Assembly (NCBI GenBank): GCA_034925905.1
Contig: JAYFRL010000001.1
Coordinates: 23,967-87,966 of the forward strand
DNA length: 64,000 bases
From: JAYFRL01 sp034925905
GTDB taxonomy: Bacteria > Bacillota > Clostridia > Lachnospirales > Anaerotignaceae
Reading direction: 5' to 3'
This document shows, piece after piece, positions 33,718-42,455 of this stretch. The notes beneath the pieces were generated by a model that saw only the letters and a list, made by a program, of their open reading frames with translations, was not told where the DNA came from and ran no database searches. Both the position numbers and the translations under genes were made by a program. How positions within the stretch are numbered: position 1 is the stretch's first letter; each line of letters opens with the position of its first letter.

Positions 33718-35025
33718 ATGGGCGAATATATACCAATGTCCCAAAAAGAAAGACTGGAAATGCTGGATTTTTTAGGTATAAGCTCCGAGGAGGAACTTTT
33801 TAAGGATATCCCCCAAAGTATAATTTTAAATAAACCCTTAAATCTTCCAAAAGGGATTTCAGAGCTTGAGCTTTTAAATAAAATGACAGAAATGTCGGAG
33901 AAAAACCACGTTTTTAAAACAATTTTGCGCGGAGCGGGCGCATATGACCATTATATACCCGCAGTTGTTGACGCTATTGCAAACAAAGAAGAATTTGTAA
34001 CGGCTTATACGCCATATCAGGCCGAAATAAGCCAAGGGGTACTGCAATCAATATATGAATTCCAATCTATGATATGCTCTTTAACCGGGCTTGACTCTTC
34101 AAACGCCTCTGTTTACGACGGCGCAACAGCCGCAGCCGAGGCAGTTAATATGTGCGTTGACAAAAAGCGCACAAAGGCTTTGGTTTCGGCAGCAATAAAG
34201 CCTGATATCCTTGAGGTTATAAAAACATACTGCTTCGGCAGCGGAACGGAAGTTGTGGTTGTTCCCGAAAAAGACGGTGAAACAGACGTATCCGTCCTTA
34301 AAAAGCTTTCCGGGGAAGCTGCCTCATTCTATTATGAACAACCGAATTTATTCGGAATTATAGAGGATTCCGAGGCAATTAAAGCTTCCTTGGATGAGAA
34401 GACCCATCTCATTATGGGCGTTAACCCCATATCCCTAGGTGTTTTGAAAACCCCTGCCGAGATAGACGCCGATATAGCCGTCGGCGAAGGTCAGCCCTTA
34501 GGCATGCATTTAGGCTTCGGAGGTCCATATCTCGGATTTATGACATGCAAGGCTTCTCTCTTAAGAAAGCTTCCGGGAAGAATAGTCGGTGAAACAACTG
34601 ATAAAAACGGAAACCGTGGCTTTGTGCTTACCCTTCAGGCAAGGGAACAGCATATAAGGCGTGAAAAAGCTTCGAGCAATATCTGTTCAAACCAGGCAAA
34701 TTGTGCACTCCGCGCCACAATATATATGTCCGCAATGGGCAAAAAAGGTATACGTGAGGCTGCCATTCAGTCTATGTCCAAGGCTCATTATATGGCTGAT
34801 GCTTTTGCAGCCGCAGGGCTTACTCTTAAATATAACAAACCGTTTTTCAATGAATTTGTTACCAAGGCAAACGGCAAAACAGACATAATACTCAAAAAGC
34901 TTGAGGAAAATGATATATTGGGTGGGCTTCCGCTTCAAAACGGAGACATATTATGGTGCGCAACCGAAAAAGTCAGCCGGGAAAAAATAGATATGACCGC
35001 AAAGCTTATAAAGGAGGTATTGTGA
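33718..35025 (+). CDS. gcvPA: Glycine dehydrogenase (decarboxylating) subunit 1
   Basis: A 435-residue alpha subunit of the two-subunit P protein found in Firmicutes and archaea. RGAGAYDHYIPAVVDAI, TPYQAEISQGVLQSIYEFQSMICSLTGLD and YDGATAAAEA are the diagnostic blocks, and FGGPYLGFMTC with GRIVGETTDKNGNRGFVLTLQAREQHIRREKA lie in the C-terminal half. It resembles the PLP half but lacks the PLP lysine, which resides in gcvPB. The stop overlaps the next start (TGATG), so subunit synthesis is coupled. Confidence 0.96.
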   Translation: MGEYIPMSQKERLEMLDFLGISSEEELFKDIPQSIILNKPLNLPKGISELELLNKMTEMSEKNHVFKTILRGAGAYDHYIPAVVDAIANKEEFVTAYTPYQAEISQGVLQSIYEFQSMICSLTGLDSSNASVYDGATAAAEAVNMCVDKKRTKALVSAAIKPDILEVIKTYCFGSGTEVVVVPEKDGETDVSVLKKLSGEAASFYYEQPNLFGIIEDSEAIKASLDEKTHLIMGVNPISLGVLKTPAEIDADIAVGEGQPLGMHLGFGGPYLGFMTCKASLLRKLPGRIVGETTDKNGNRGFVLTLQAREQHIRREKASSNICSNQANCALRATIYMSAMGKKGIREAAIQSMSKAHYMADAFAAAGLTLKYNKPFFNEFVTKANGKTDIILKKLEENDILGGLPLQNGDILWCATEKVSREKIDMTAKLIKEVL

Positions 35026-36461
35026 TGAAGCTTATATTTGAAAAAAGCAAGGAGTCTCATTTCCAGGCAATACTTCCGCCATGTGATGTGGATATAGTTA
35101 TGCCGGACGAAAAAAACCTGAGGAAGAAAGAACTCAGGTTACCTGAAATTTCCGAAAATGACTTAAGCAGACATTACACAGAGCTTATGAAAAGAACCTT
35201 TGGCGTTAACGACGGTTTTTATCCTCTCGGTTCCTGCACAATGAAATATAATCCTAAAATAAATGAGAAAACCGCTTCCTTGAAAGGCTTTACCGGTATC
35301 CATCCTCTTCAAAGCGAAAATACCGTTTTGGGCGCTCTTGAGCTTATCCATACGTCCGAAAAATATCTTTGTGAGATAACCGGAATGGACAATATAACAT
35401 TTCAGCCGGCCGCAGGCTCACATGGAGAGTTCACAGGCCTTCTCTTAATAAAAGCATACCATGTTTCAAGAGGCGACACTGCAAGGACAAAAATAATTAT
35501 CCCTGATTCCGCACACGGAACAAACCCGGCAAGCGCAACAATGGCAGGCTTTGAGGTTATTTCAATAGAATCAGACGCAAACGGTCTTGTTGATATCAAA
35601 AAGCTTAAAGCCGCCGTAGGAAACGACACGGCCGGTCTTATGCTTACAAACCCAAACACTCTCGGCCTGTTTGATAAAAACATACTTGAAATAACAAAAA
35701 TAGTTCATAACGCCGGAGGCTTAAACTATTACGACGGGGCAAACCTAAACGCTATTTTAGGCATTGTGCGCCCCGGAGACATGGGCTTTGACGTTGTTCA
35801 TCTTAACCTGCACAAAAGCTTTTCAACACCTCATGGCGGCGGCGGACCCGGTAGCGGACCTGTCGGCTGCAAAAAACTGCTTTCAAAGTTTCTTCCCAAA
35901 CCTTGCGTTGTATATGAAAACGAGCCAAAATTTGAGTCTTCTCCTGAATCGATAGGCAAGGTTAAATCATTTTACGGCAATTTCCTTGTTGTGGTTAAAG
36001 CTCTTTCATATATACTCTCACTTGGAGCAGAGGGAATTCCAAACGCAGCTAAGGGCGCTGTTTTAAACGCAAATTATATGATGAAGCGTCTTTCTGAGTA
36101 TTATGACGTCGCTTATAATGTAACCTGCATGCATGAGTTTGTGCTCAGTTTAAACCGTCTTAAATCGGAAACAGGAGTTAGCGCCCTTGATATAGCAAAA
36201 GGTCTTCAGGATATGGGAATCCATCCGCCGACAATGTATTTCCCGCTTATAGTTCATGAAGCCCTCATGATAGAGCCTACTGAAACGGAATCCAAAGAAA
36301 CCTTGGATTTTGCCTGTGATGCGCTCATAAAGCTTTATAACGCGGCTAAGGAAAACCCAGAGGAACTCCTCAAGGCTCCTATTACCACTCCTGTCGGAAG
36401 GCTTGACGAGGTTGGCGCTGCAAGAAATCCAAGAATAAACTATTACTTCCAAAATAAATAA
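35025..36461 (+). CDS. gcvPB: Glycine dehydrogenase (decarboxylating) subunit 2
   Basis: From ATG 35025, which overlaps the gcvPA stop by one base and follows AAGGAGGTATT, 478 residues. An extended reading from 34953 lies inside gcvPA. LNLHKSFSTPHGGGGPGSGP carries the PLP-binding lysine. GSCTMKYNPKINE and HGTNPASATMAGFEV are also typical. With GcvPA it decarboxylates glycine and loads the remaining carbon on lipoyl-GcvH. The operon closes with a good terminator. Confidence 0.96.
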   Translation: MKLIFEKSKESHFQAILPPCDVDIVMPDEKNLRKKELRLPEISENDLSRHYTELMKRTFGVNDGFYPLGSCTMKYNPKINEKTASLKGFTGIHPLQSENTVLGALELIHTSEKYLCEITGMDNITFQPAAGSHGEFTGLLLIKAYHVSRGDTARTKIIIPDSAHGTNPASATMAGFEVISIESDANGLVDIKKLKAAVGNDTAGLMLTNPNTLGLFDKNILEITKIVHNAGGLNYYDGANLNAILGIVRPGDMGFDVVHLNLHKSFSTPHGGGGPGSGPVGCKKLLSKFLPKPCVVYENEPKFESSPESIGKVKSFYGNFLVVVKALSYILSLGAEGIPNAAKGAVLNANYMMKRLSEYYDVAYNVTCMHEFVLSLNRLKSETGVSALDIAKGLQDMGIHPPTMYFPLIVHEALMIEPTETESKETLDFACDALIKLYNAAKENPEELLKAPITTPVGRLDEVGAARNPRINYYFQNK

Positions 36462-36470
36462 ATACAAAGC

Positions 36471-36506
36471 AAAGAACGCTTCCATATGGAAGCGTTCTTT
36501 GTTTTA
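36471..36506 (+). terminator. gcv operon terminator
   Basis: AAAGAACGCTTCCAT and ATGGAAGCGTTCTTT form a perfect hairpin followed by GTTTT. Confidence 0.9.
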
Positions 36507-36527
36507 TAAACATAAATTCAGGCATAT

Positions 36528-36748
36528 CATGACCACCGGCTTAGCCGGTGGTTTGCACTGACCCTATAAGGGGCTGAGCAGGCACATTAAAAAGTACATC
36601 TCTCATATATCTCCTTGCCTCCTCGCCTTTAAAACAGCAAAATCATTTATTAGCTTACTGATTACTGAAGCTTTTCTTTGCTAGCATAAAGGGCAAATAC
36701 CTTAAAATCATTCCTTCCACCTAAAGAACAGGTGGTTTTATCAAGCTA
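36528..36748. mobile_element. Possible IS200/IS605-type non-autonomous remnant
   Basis: The stretch starts with GACCACCGGCTTAGCCGGTGG, a hairpin with TTAG-type loop. It is followed by TTTGCAC and CCCTATAAGGGGCTGAGCAGGCAC, a second small palindrome. About 190 bases on, CCACCTAAAGAACAGGTGGTTTT forms another hairpin. Subterminal hairpins of this kind at both ends, with no transposase inside, recall left and right ends of IS200/IS605-family elements. No TnpA or TnpB reading frame is present. The family link is by pattern memory only. Confidence 0.4.
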
Positions 36749-36797
36749 AAGCGCACAAAAAAAGCAGGGTAAAAATACCCTGCTTTTAATTTTTTTA

Positions 36798-37673
36798 CTA
36801 TTTGTAGATATGTGTCCCCATTTTTTCTTCGAAGTATTTGGCAACAACACAGTGGTCTTCATCTGCATGACCTTGCTCTCCGAGATCCTTCATGATTTTA
36901 TATGTCATCATTGAGAACGGGATATCTACTCCAAGATCCTTTGCAACTTCTTCTGCGTTGCCAAGGTCTTTAATATGGGTTGCAAGCCTGCCGGTAGCTT
37001 TGTAATTGTTCGCAACAAGCATAGGCCCCTTGCTTTCAAGTACATAGCTGGTGGCAGCTCCGCCAATCATAACTTTATACATTTCTTCGGTATCAATGCC
37101 TGCTTTTGCGGCAAATGCCATAGATTCGCCTAAAGCTGCAATATTGATTCCAACTATCATATTATTTACAAGCTTTGCAACATCGCCACAACCGGAGGGT
37201 CCCATAAATCTAACGTTTCTACCGGCAGCATCGAGAATCGGTTTAACTTTGTCAAATATTTCTTTGTCTCCGCCAACCATTATAGAAAGCGTTCCTGCTT
37301 CAGCACCGGATTGTCCGCCACTAACAGGAGAATCCAAGAGATGAACGCCTTTTGCTTTAAGCTTTTCATAAGCCGGCTTAATGAAGGAAGGAGCCGATGA
37401 GCTCATATCAGCAACTATTGTGCCGGGTTTTGCAAGCTTTTCTGCTATTTCAAGGTTTTCTATAACTATTTTGTTTGTAGGCAGTGAAAAGAAAACTACA
37501 TCGCATTCATTATAAACCTGTTCAACGTTCTTTGCTGCTTTGCCGCCAACGCCAACGAATTTTTGTTTAACTTCTTCGAAAACGTCAAGCCCTAAAACAT
37601 CAAAGCCGCCTTTAACCATGTTTTTAGCCATATTAAAGCCCATGATTCCTAGGCCGATAAATCCTACTTTCAT
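36798..37673 (-). CDS. Beta-hydroxyacid dehydrogenase (2-hydroxy-3-oxopropionate reductase / 3-hydroxyisobutyrate dehydrogenase type)
   Basis: A 291-residue NAD(P)-dependent enzyme. GFIGLGIMGFNMAKNMVKGGFDV is the dinucleotide-binding motif, DSPVSGGQSGAEAGTLSIMVGG the substrate loop and GPSGCGDVAKLVNNMIVG the catalytic lysine block. Members reduce tartronate semialdehyde or oxidise 3-hydroxyisobutyrate and related acids. Its place behind the TRAP genes, in the same direction with a 60-base gap, suggests it processes the acid imported by that transporter. The substrate is not identifiable from sequence. Confidence 0.88.
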   Translation of the reverse strand: MKVGFIGLGIMGFNMAKNMVKGGFDVLGLDVFEEVKQKFVGVGGKAAKNVEQVYNECDVVFFSLPTNKIVIENLEIAEKLAKPGTIVADMSSSAPSFIKPAYEKLKAKGVHLLDSPVSGGQSGAEAGTLSIMVGGDKEIFDKVKPILDAAGRNVRFMGPSGCGDVAKLVNNMIVGINIAALGESMAFAAKAGIDTEEMYKVMIGGAATSYVLESKGPMLVANNYKATGRLATHIKDLGNAEEVAKDLGVDIPFSMMTYKIMKDLGEQGHADEDHCVVAKYFEEKMGTHIYK

Positions 37674-37734
37674 TTTTATAAGACCTCCTAAATATTCTTA
37701 TGCATTCACAAAGCGTCTTAGCTTTAAAAAATTA

Positions 37735-39027
37735 TCATCCTGTGTATCCTGCAAGCCTAGGCAAGAAGAGAGCAATCTCCGGAATGTATGTGAGGAGAAG
37801 AAGAGCAATAACACCGCATATAACGAACGGTACTATCTTCCTGCAAATGTCCGCGACAGTGATATCCGCTATGCTGCATGCAACATAGAGGTCGATTCCA
37901 ACAGGTGGTGTAATAAGACCGATAGCTATATTAACTGTTAAGAACAAACCAAAGTGGATAAGGTCAATATTAAATGCTCTTGCAACAGGAATCATAATAG
38001 GCACTATAACGTATATTGCAGAGTTTCCATCGAGGAAGCAGCCGGCAATAAGGAAGATAATGTCGATTATTAAAAGTATGAGGAACTTGTTATCGCCTGC
38101 AAGGGCAATAAGTCCGTTTGAAGCAGAAGTTGCAATGTTGTCCGCATTTAAAAGCCAGCCGAAAATTGCTGCGCCTGCGATAATAAACATAACTGTTGCG
38201 GAGCTAACTCCGGCATCAACAAATATGCTCCAGAACTCTTTGATTTTAACTTCTCTATAAATAAATATACCAACAATAAGACCATAGATAACAGCAACGC
38301 CTGCTGCTTCCGTCGGTGTGAAGATACCGCCGTAGATACCGCCAAGGATGATAACAGGTGTCATAATTCCCCAGAAAGCATCTTTAAAAGCAAGCCATCT
38401 TTCTTTTCCGCTAGCCTTAGGCATACGGATTATGTTCTTATTCTTTCTTTCAGACCAAACAGCAGCAACTACGTATGCTATACCAACACAGATGCCAGGA
38501 AGGAATCCTGCAAGGAAAAGCATACCAACTGAAACTTCTGCTATTGAAGCGTAAACAACAAATGCGATGCTTGGAGGTATAATAATACCAATAGCTCCTG
38601 CGGAAGCCATAAGAGCTGCAGCAACTGCTTTGTCATATCCGGCTTCGTCCATTGCAGGTATGAGGATACCGCCAAGAGCTGCAACAGTTGCAGGACCTGA
38701 GCCTGATATAGCTGCAAAGAAGCATGATGTAACAACAACAACGCTTATAAGACCGCTCTTTGTATGGCCAACGCAAGCCATAGCAAATTTTATAAGCCTT
38801 TTTGAAATACCTGCATATTCCATAATTGTTCCTGCAAGAATGAAGAACGGAATAGCAAGGAGAACGTATTTTGATACGGCCGTATACATTATGGACGGGT
38901 ACATATCAAGAGAAAAGCCTGCAATCTTTAACCCTATTATTGCCGATAAAGAAAGAGATACGGCGATTGGCACGTTTGCAAATATGAAAAGGAAGAAAAT
39001 AATTAAAAGCAATACTCCTGTGTTCAT
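37735..39027 (-). CDS. dctM: TRAP transporter large permease (DctM)
   Basis: A 430-residue membrane protein with about twelve hydrophobic segments. IPFFILAGTIMEYAGISKRLIKFA, GSGPATVAALGGILIPAMDEAGYDKAVAAALMASAGAIGIIIPPSI and the C-terminal HFGLFLTVNIAIGLITPPVGIDLYVACSIA are hallmark DctM sequences. It forms the Na+-coupled channel of a tripartite ATP-independent periplasmic-type transporter. In a Gram-positive the binding protein is a lipoprotein. It overlaps dctQ by one base. Confidence 0.95.
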   Translation of the reverse strand: MNTGVLLLIIFFLFIFANVPIAVSLSLSAIIGLKIAGFSLDMYPSIMYTAVSKYVLLAIPFFILAGTIMEYAGISKRLIKFAMACVGHTKSGLISVVVVTSCFFAAISGSGPATVAALGGILIPAMDEAGYDKAVAAALMASAGAIGIIIPPSIAFVVYASIAEVSVGMLFLAGFLPGICVGIAYVVAAVWSERKNKNIIRMPKASGKERWLAFKDAFWGIMTPVIILGGIYGGIFTPTEAAGVAVIYGLIVGIFIYREVKIKEFWSIFVDAGVSSATVMFIIAGAAIFGWLLNADNIATSASNGLIALAGDNKFLILLIIDIIFLIAGCFLDGNSAIYVIVPIMIPVARAFNIDLIHFGLFLTVNIAIGLITPPVGIDLYVACSIADITVADICRKIVPFVICGVIALLLLTYIPEIALFLPRLAGYTG

Positions 39028-39536
39028 TATTTTGCCACCTCCGCAGTCTTTGTCTTGTCTTCATTCCAGTATTTAATAATTTCCAAAATACCTGCCTGAA
39101 GTATTCTTATGCAAATAAATACTCCACCAACAGGAATTGCAAGCCCTTGAGTTGTTGACGGGATATTAAGAGCGGGTGTTCTTGCTCCAAGTTTAATAAG
39201 GCCTTGGCACATTGTAATACCATATTTAATCATAACAGCAATTGCTATAAAGCTACAAGTTGTCCAAAAGAGCGCCATTATTGCGCGAGCCTTACCCGGA
39301 ACATGATCCGAAACAAAGCTCATTCCAAGGTGTGCATATCTTTTGAAGCCAACTGCAATACCAAGCATTGTCATCCAAACGAAAACTATCATTGTAAGCT
39401 CTTCTGTGAATGAAAAAGAGTTTGCAAGAAGATAGCGGCTGAAAACGTTTATAAAGTTCATTATAGACATGAAAAACATACCTATAACGAGAACAGCTTC
39501 TTCAAATTTGTCGAGAATTTTAACTAAAGTTCTCAC
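39027..39536 (-). CDS. dctQ: TRAP transporter small permease (DctQ)
   Basis: A 169-residue protein with four membrane segments. The family N-terminal helix and MNFINVFSRYLLANSFSFTEELTMIVFVWMTMLGIAVGFKRYAHLGMSFV are diagnostic. It pairs with DctM in the membrane. AGGAGGTAAGAACGAGTG precedes the ATG. A 205-base gap with a hairpin separates it from the dctP stop. Confidence 0.93.
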   Translation of the reverse strand: MRTLVKILDKFEEAVLVIGMFFMSIMNFINVFSRYLLANSFSFTEELTMIVFVWMTMLGIAVGFKRYAHLGMSFVSDHVPGKARAIMALFWTTCSFIAIAVMIKYGITMCQGLIKLGARTPALNIPSTTQGLAIPVGGVFICIRILQAGILEIIKYWNEDKTKTAEVAK

Positions 39537-39669
39537 TCGTTCTTACCTCCTGAAATACTTTTATAATTGAAAAATACCTAAATTTCACGTTCCATTATAA
39601 AAAATATATAATTTATGCCGTAATGCGATTTCTTTATAACTAATTAATACAAAAATATTTATTAAAACA

Positions 39670-39693
39670 GGGAGGGAAAAGAAATCCCCTCCC
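39670..39693 (-). terminator. Intercistronic hairpin between dctP and dctQ
   Basis: GGGAGGG (39670-39676) pairs with CCCTCCC (39687-39693). Read leftward the hairpin is followed by TGTTTTAAT. It may partly terminate or stabilise the dctP message, giving more binding protein than permease, as is common in such operons. Confidence 0.65.
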
Positions 39694-39741
39694 TGACAGC
39701 CTTTATGTAACTATACCTACACAAAAACTATGTTTCTGGAA

Positions 39742-40833
39742 TTATTCAAATGTATATCCGAAAGCTGCAAATACATCGTCGCCGATCTTTTCTCTGTACA
39801 TATCATAGATAGGAGCTGCTGCTTCCTGGAATGCAGCTGCCTGCTCTGTTGTAAGATCATTAACTTCCGTTCCGCCCTTCTTGAAGTTCTCAAGAGTAGT
39901 GGTGTCGTTTGTACGGTTAAGATCACAGTTATACCATGCAGCTTCTTCTCCTGCCTTAAGGAATGCTTCTTTATCAGCATCACTTAATGAATCCCAAACC
40001 TTCTGGCTAACTGTAAGCATATATGGGTCATATGAATAGTTCCACATTGTCATATATTTCTGAACTTCATTGATCTGTCCTGAACGGATTGTATCAATTG
40101 GGTTTTCCTGTCCATCGATTGTTCCCTGCTGTAAAGCTGTGAAAACTTCACCAAAGTTCATTGTTACAGGGTCTGAACCAAATAATTTGAAAAGGTCAAC
40201 ATACATTGTGATTGGAGGAACACGGATCTTAAGTCTTTCCATGTCAGCTGGTTCATAAACAGGTCTTACATTGTTTGTTAACTGACGGAATCCGTTTTCA
40301 GCCATACCAATAACTTTAGCGCCTTTAGCAGCTATAAGTTCTTCATATTTTGCACCGCCGGCTCCACCGTTACGAAGAACGGAGTCAACTTCGTCAAGTC
40401 CGCCTGTGTAAATCCAAGGCATCATGGAGATTGTAAGTTTAGGCTCGAAACCTGTCATATTGATAACAGAATGGCCATCAACGTCTACAACGCCTGTGAA
40501 GATCATTTCAACGCCCTTTTGAAGGTCGCCGCCAGCGAGCTGCTCATTAGCGTAAACTTCAATTTTATATCTTCCTTCAGTGTACTCTAATACTTTGTCT
40601 GATAAAACAACTGCAGATTTGTAGATGTTGGAAGTTTCAGCAGGAGTAACATTCATCTTTAAAACAGTCGGTTCAACCGCTGCCTTTTCCTCTGTCTTTT
40701 CCTCTGTCTTTTCCTCTGTTTTTTCCTCTGTTTTTTCTGTAGTGTTCGATGGAGTTGTTGTCTCCTTGTTTCCGCACGCTGCAACAGAAAGAACCATTGC
40801 TGCACAAAGTGCTAATGCCAATAACTTTTTCAT
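39742..40833 (-). CDS. dctP: TRAP transporter substrate-binding lipoprotein (DctP)
   Basis: From ATG 40833, after GAGGAGGG, 363 residues. The lipobox VAAC puts the lipidated Cys at residue 20. A flexible linker follows, with the repeated unit KTEE four times (a 12-base tandem repeat in DNA). The DctP domain then runs from about 56 to the end, with RLKIRVPPITMYVDLFKLFGSDPVTMNFGEVFTALQQGTIDGQENPI containing the conserved substrate-carboxylate Arg region. Organic acid ligands are typical for the family. It is the first and probably most expressed gene of the operon. Confidence 0.95.
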   Translation of the reverse strand: MKKLLALALCAAMVLSVAACGNKETTTPSNTTEKTEEKTEEKTEEKTEEKAAVEPTVLKMNVTPAETSNIYKSAVVLSDKVLEYTEGRYKIEVYANEQLAGGDLQKGVEMIFTGVVDVDGHSVINMTGFEPKLTISMMPWIYTGGLDEVDSVLRNGGAGGAKYEELIAAKGAKVIGMAENGFRQLTNNVRPVYEPADMERLKIRVPPITMYVDLFKLFGSDPVTMNFGEVFTALQQGTIDGQENPIDTIRSGQINEVQKYMTMWNYSYDPYMLTVSQKVWDSLSDADKEAFLKAGEEAAWYNCDLNRTNDTTTLENFKKGGTEVNDLTTEQAAAFQEAAAPIYDMYREKIGDDVFAAFGYTFE

Positions 40834-40934
40834 TTTTTCCCTCCTCATTTTTTTACGGATCGATTGCTCTTATACTTTTTTTCAATCGCTCCAAAACTTA
40901 ATAGAAAAAAGCATAAACAAGGTGCAGTTTTTCT

Positions 40935-41014
40935 CATGGTCAAAGACCATGTACAATTTTATACAAACCGCCTTGCCTAAGTGATATTATAATTCGTATA
41001 CCATTCTTTGTCAA
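40935..41014 (-). promoter_or_regulatory. dctP promoter with a downstream palindrome
   Basis: On the minus strand TTGACA (41009-41014) and TATAAT (40986-40991) are 17 bp apart. About 30 bases into the transcript lies CATGGTCAAAGACCATG (40935-40951). It contains TGGT-N5-ACCA, close to operators of FadR-type GntR regulators. No such regulator is encoded in the window. Confidence 0.75.
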
Positions 41015-41339
41015 TGAAATATTTGTCTTGTTCTAACCGCTGTACATAACTATATCTATTTTTGTAAAATTACGTGCTATTTTTGTGAATTTATTGTGTA
41101 TTACGCCAATCTTCGCCCCTTATGCTCTGTGTAAATTCAGCAAATAGCTAAAAACCACCCGTTTTTATTAGTGTAAATTTCATTCAAAAAATCTTTTTTA
41201 TTGACTTGCTTAAACATAATTTTAAGCATAATTATGAAAAATTTATTTTTAATAATACAGTTTTAAAAGAAATGTTTTTCATATACTTTTAGCCCGGGGT
41301 GTTCCATTTTAAATTTCTTTACCCATACAATTATAAAAA
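41015..41339. other. Intergenic stretch without a recognised gene
   Basis: About 325 very AT-rich bases between the dctP promoter and the potD terminator. A rightward TTGACT-like hexamer near 41200 and the partial palindrome GCTTAAACATAATTTTAAGC near 41208 are visible, but no gene follows them. I see nothing else. Confidence 0.4.
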
Positions 41340-41367
41340 CAAAAGACGCCCTAAGGACGTCTTTTGT
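41340..41367 (-). terminator. pot operon terminator
   Basis: AAAAGACGCCCT and AGGACGTCTTTTG pair as a hairpin; the leftward strand ends in a U-rich tail (TTTTGTTTTT). Confidence 0.85.
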
Positions 41368-41384
41368 TTTTGTAATTGATTTAT

Positions 41385-42455
41385 TTAAGAAGCTTTAACT
41401 TTTATCCAGAGTTCGGAAATAATTTTTCTTAAGTTTTCATTGTCATGAAATATTTCGTCCTTATCATAGCCTTCTCTGGGAACATAAGCTTCGTTATCCT
41501 CAAAAATTCCGCCTTTACCCGTAATCTCATCGAAAACCTCTTTGTTCATTGTCGTATATCCAACGGTTTCGGTGTTATCATAAGCCGCGTCATATGTGAG
41601 CATATAGTTTATAAATTTGTTTGCAAGCTCAGGATTTTCTGCATTTGCCGGGATAACCATGGCATCTGTCCATATGTTTGTGCCTTCAAGCGGTGTATAA
41701 TATCCCATATCTTCATTCTCCGAAATAACATATGCAGCATCGCCGCTATACATTATAGCCATATCCTTAGCACCATTAAGCATATTGTCTATAACCTCGT
41801 CGGTAACATATATGGGGTCCATTGTGTCGTTTAGCTCTTTAAGCCATCCGTAAGCCTCATTTATTTCGTCTTCGTTTTCGGTGTTCACTGAATAGCCAAG
41901 AGCTTTAAGCGCTATCATGAACGAATCCCTTTCCGAATCATACATATATATCTTACCCTTATAATCTGTATTTTTCATTATTGAAAAGCCTTCTTTTTCC
42001 AAAAGCGAAAGCGGAACCTCGTTTTTGTTATAGGTTATTCCCACAGAACCCCCAAAATAAGGAACCGAATATGTGTTGTCCGGGTCATAGCTTAAGCCTT
42101 TAAACGCATCTCGGAGGCTAGTTAAATTTGGTATTTCTTCCTTATTAAGTGGCTGAAGCAAATCTTCCTTTATAAGACGCTCTATCATATAGTCTGACGG
42201 AACCAAAATATCATAGGAATCTCCGGCCTGGAACTTGGTATACATCATTTCGTTTGAATCGAAATATTCTATTATGACCTTTGCGTCATACTCATCTTCA
42301 AAATTAGAAATAACATCCGTTCCGAGATATTCACCCCATATAAAAAGTTTAAGGGTATTGTTTTTGCTTTCTCCGGATGAAGCGGTTTTGCTGCTGCCTG
42401 CGCAGCCCGTTAAAAGCAATGATACAGATAAAACAAAAGCAATTATTTTTTTCAA
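41385..42455 (-). CDS. potD: Spermidine/putrescine-binding lipoprotein
   Basis: A 356-residue ABC-type binding protein. The signal peptide ends in LTGC with Cys18. LKLFIWGEYLGTDVISNFEDEYDAKVIIEYFDSNE is the PotD/PotF N-terminus. YDILVPSDYMIERLI, VPYFGGSVGITYNK and AIMYSGDAAYVI line the polyamine pocket. It overlaps potC by 4 bases, so the operon puuR-potA-B-C-D is tightly packed. It should deliver spermidine or putrescine to PotBC. Confidence 0.95.
   Translation of the reverse strand: MKKIIAFVLSVSLLLTGCAGSSKTASSGESKNNTLKLFIWGEYLGTDVISNFEDEYDAKVIIEYFDSNEMMYTKFQAGDSYDILVPSDYMIERLIKEDLLQPLNKEEIPNLTSLRDAFKGLSYDPDNTYSVPYFGGSVGITYNKNEVPLSLLEKEGFSIMKNTDYKGKIYMYDSERDSFMIALKALGYSVNTENEDEINEAYGWLKELNDTMDPIYVTDEVIDNMLNGAKDMAIMYSGDAAYVISENEDMGYYTPLEGTNIWTDAMVIPANAENPELANKFINYMLTYDAAYDNTETVGYTTMNKEVFDEITGKGGIFEDNEAYVPREGYDKDEIFHDNENLRKIISELWIKVKAS

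Noticed and set aside
36463..36797. Functional TnpB or transposase gene in the hairpin-bounded element
   Set aside because: No ORF of meaningful length is present between the hairpins.
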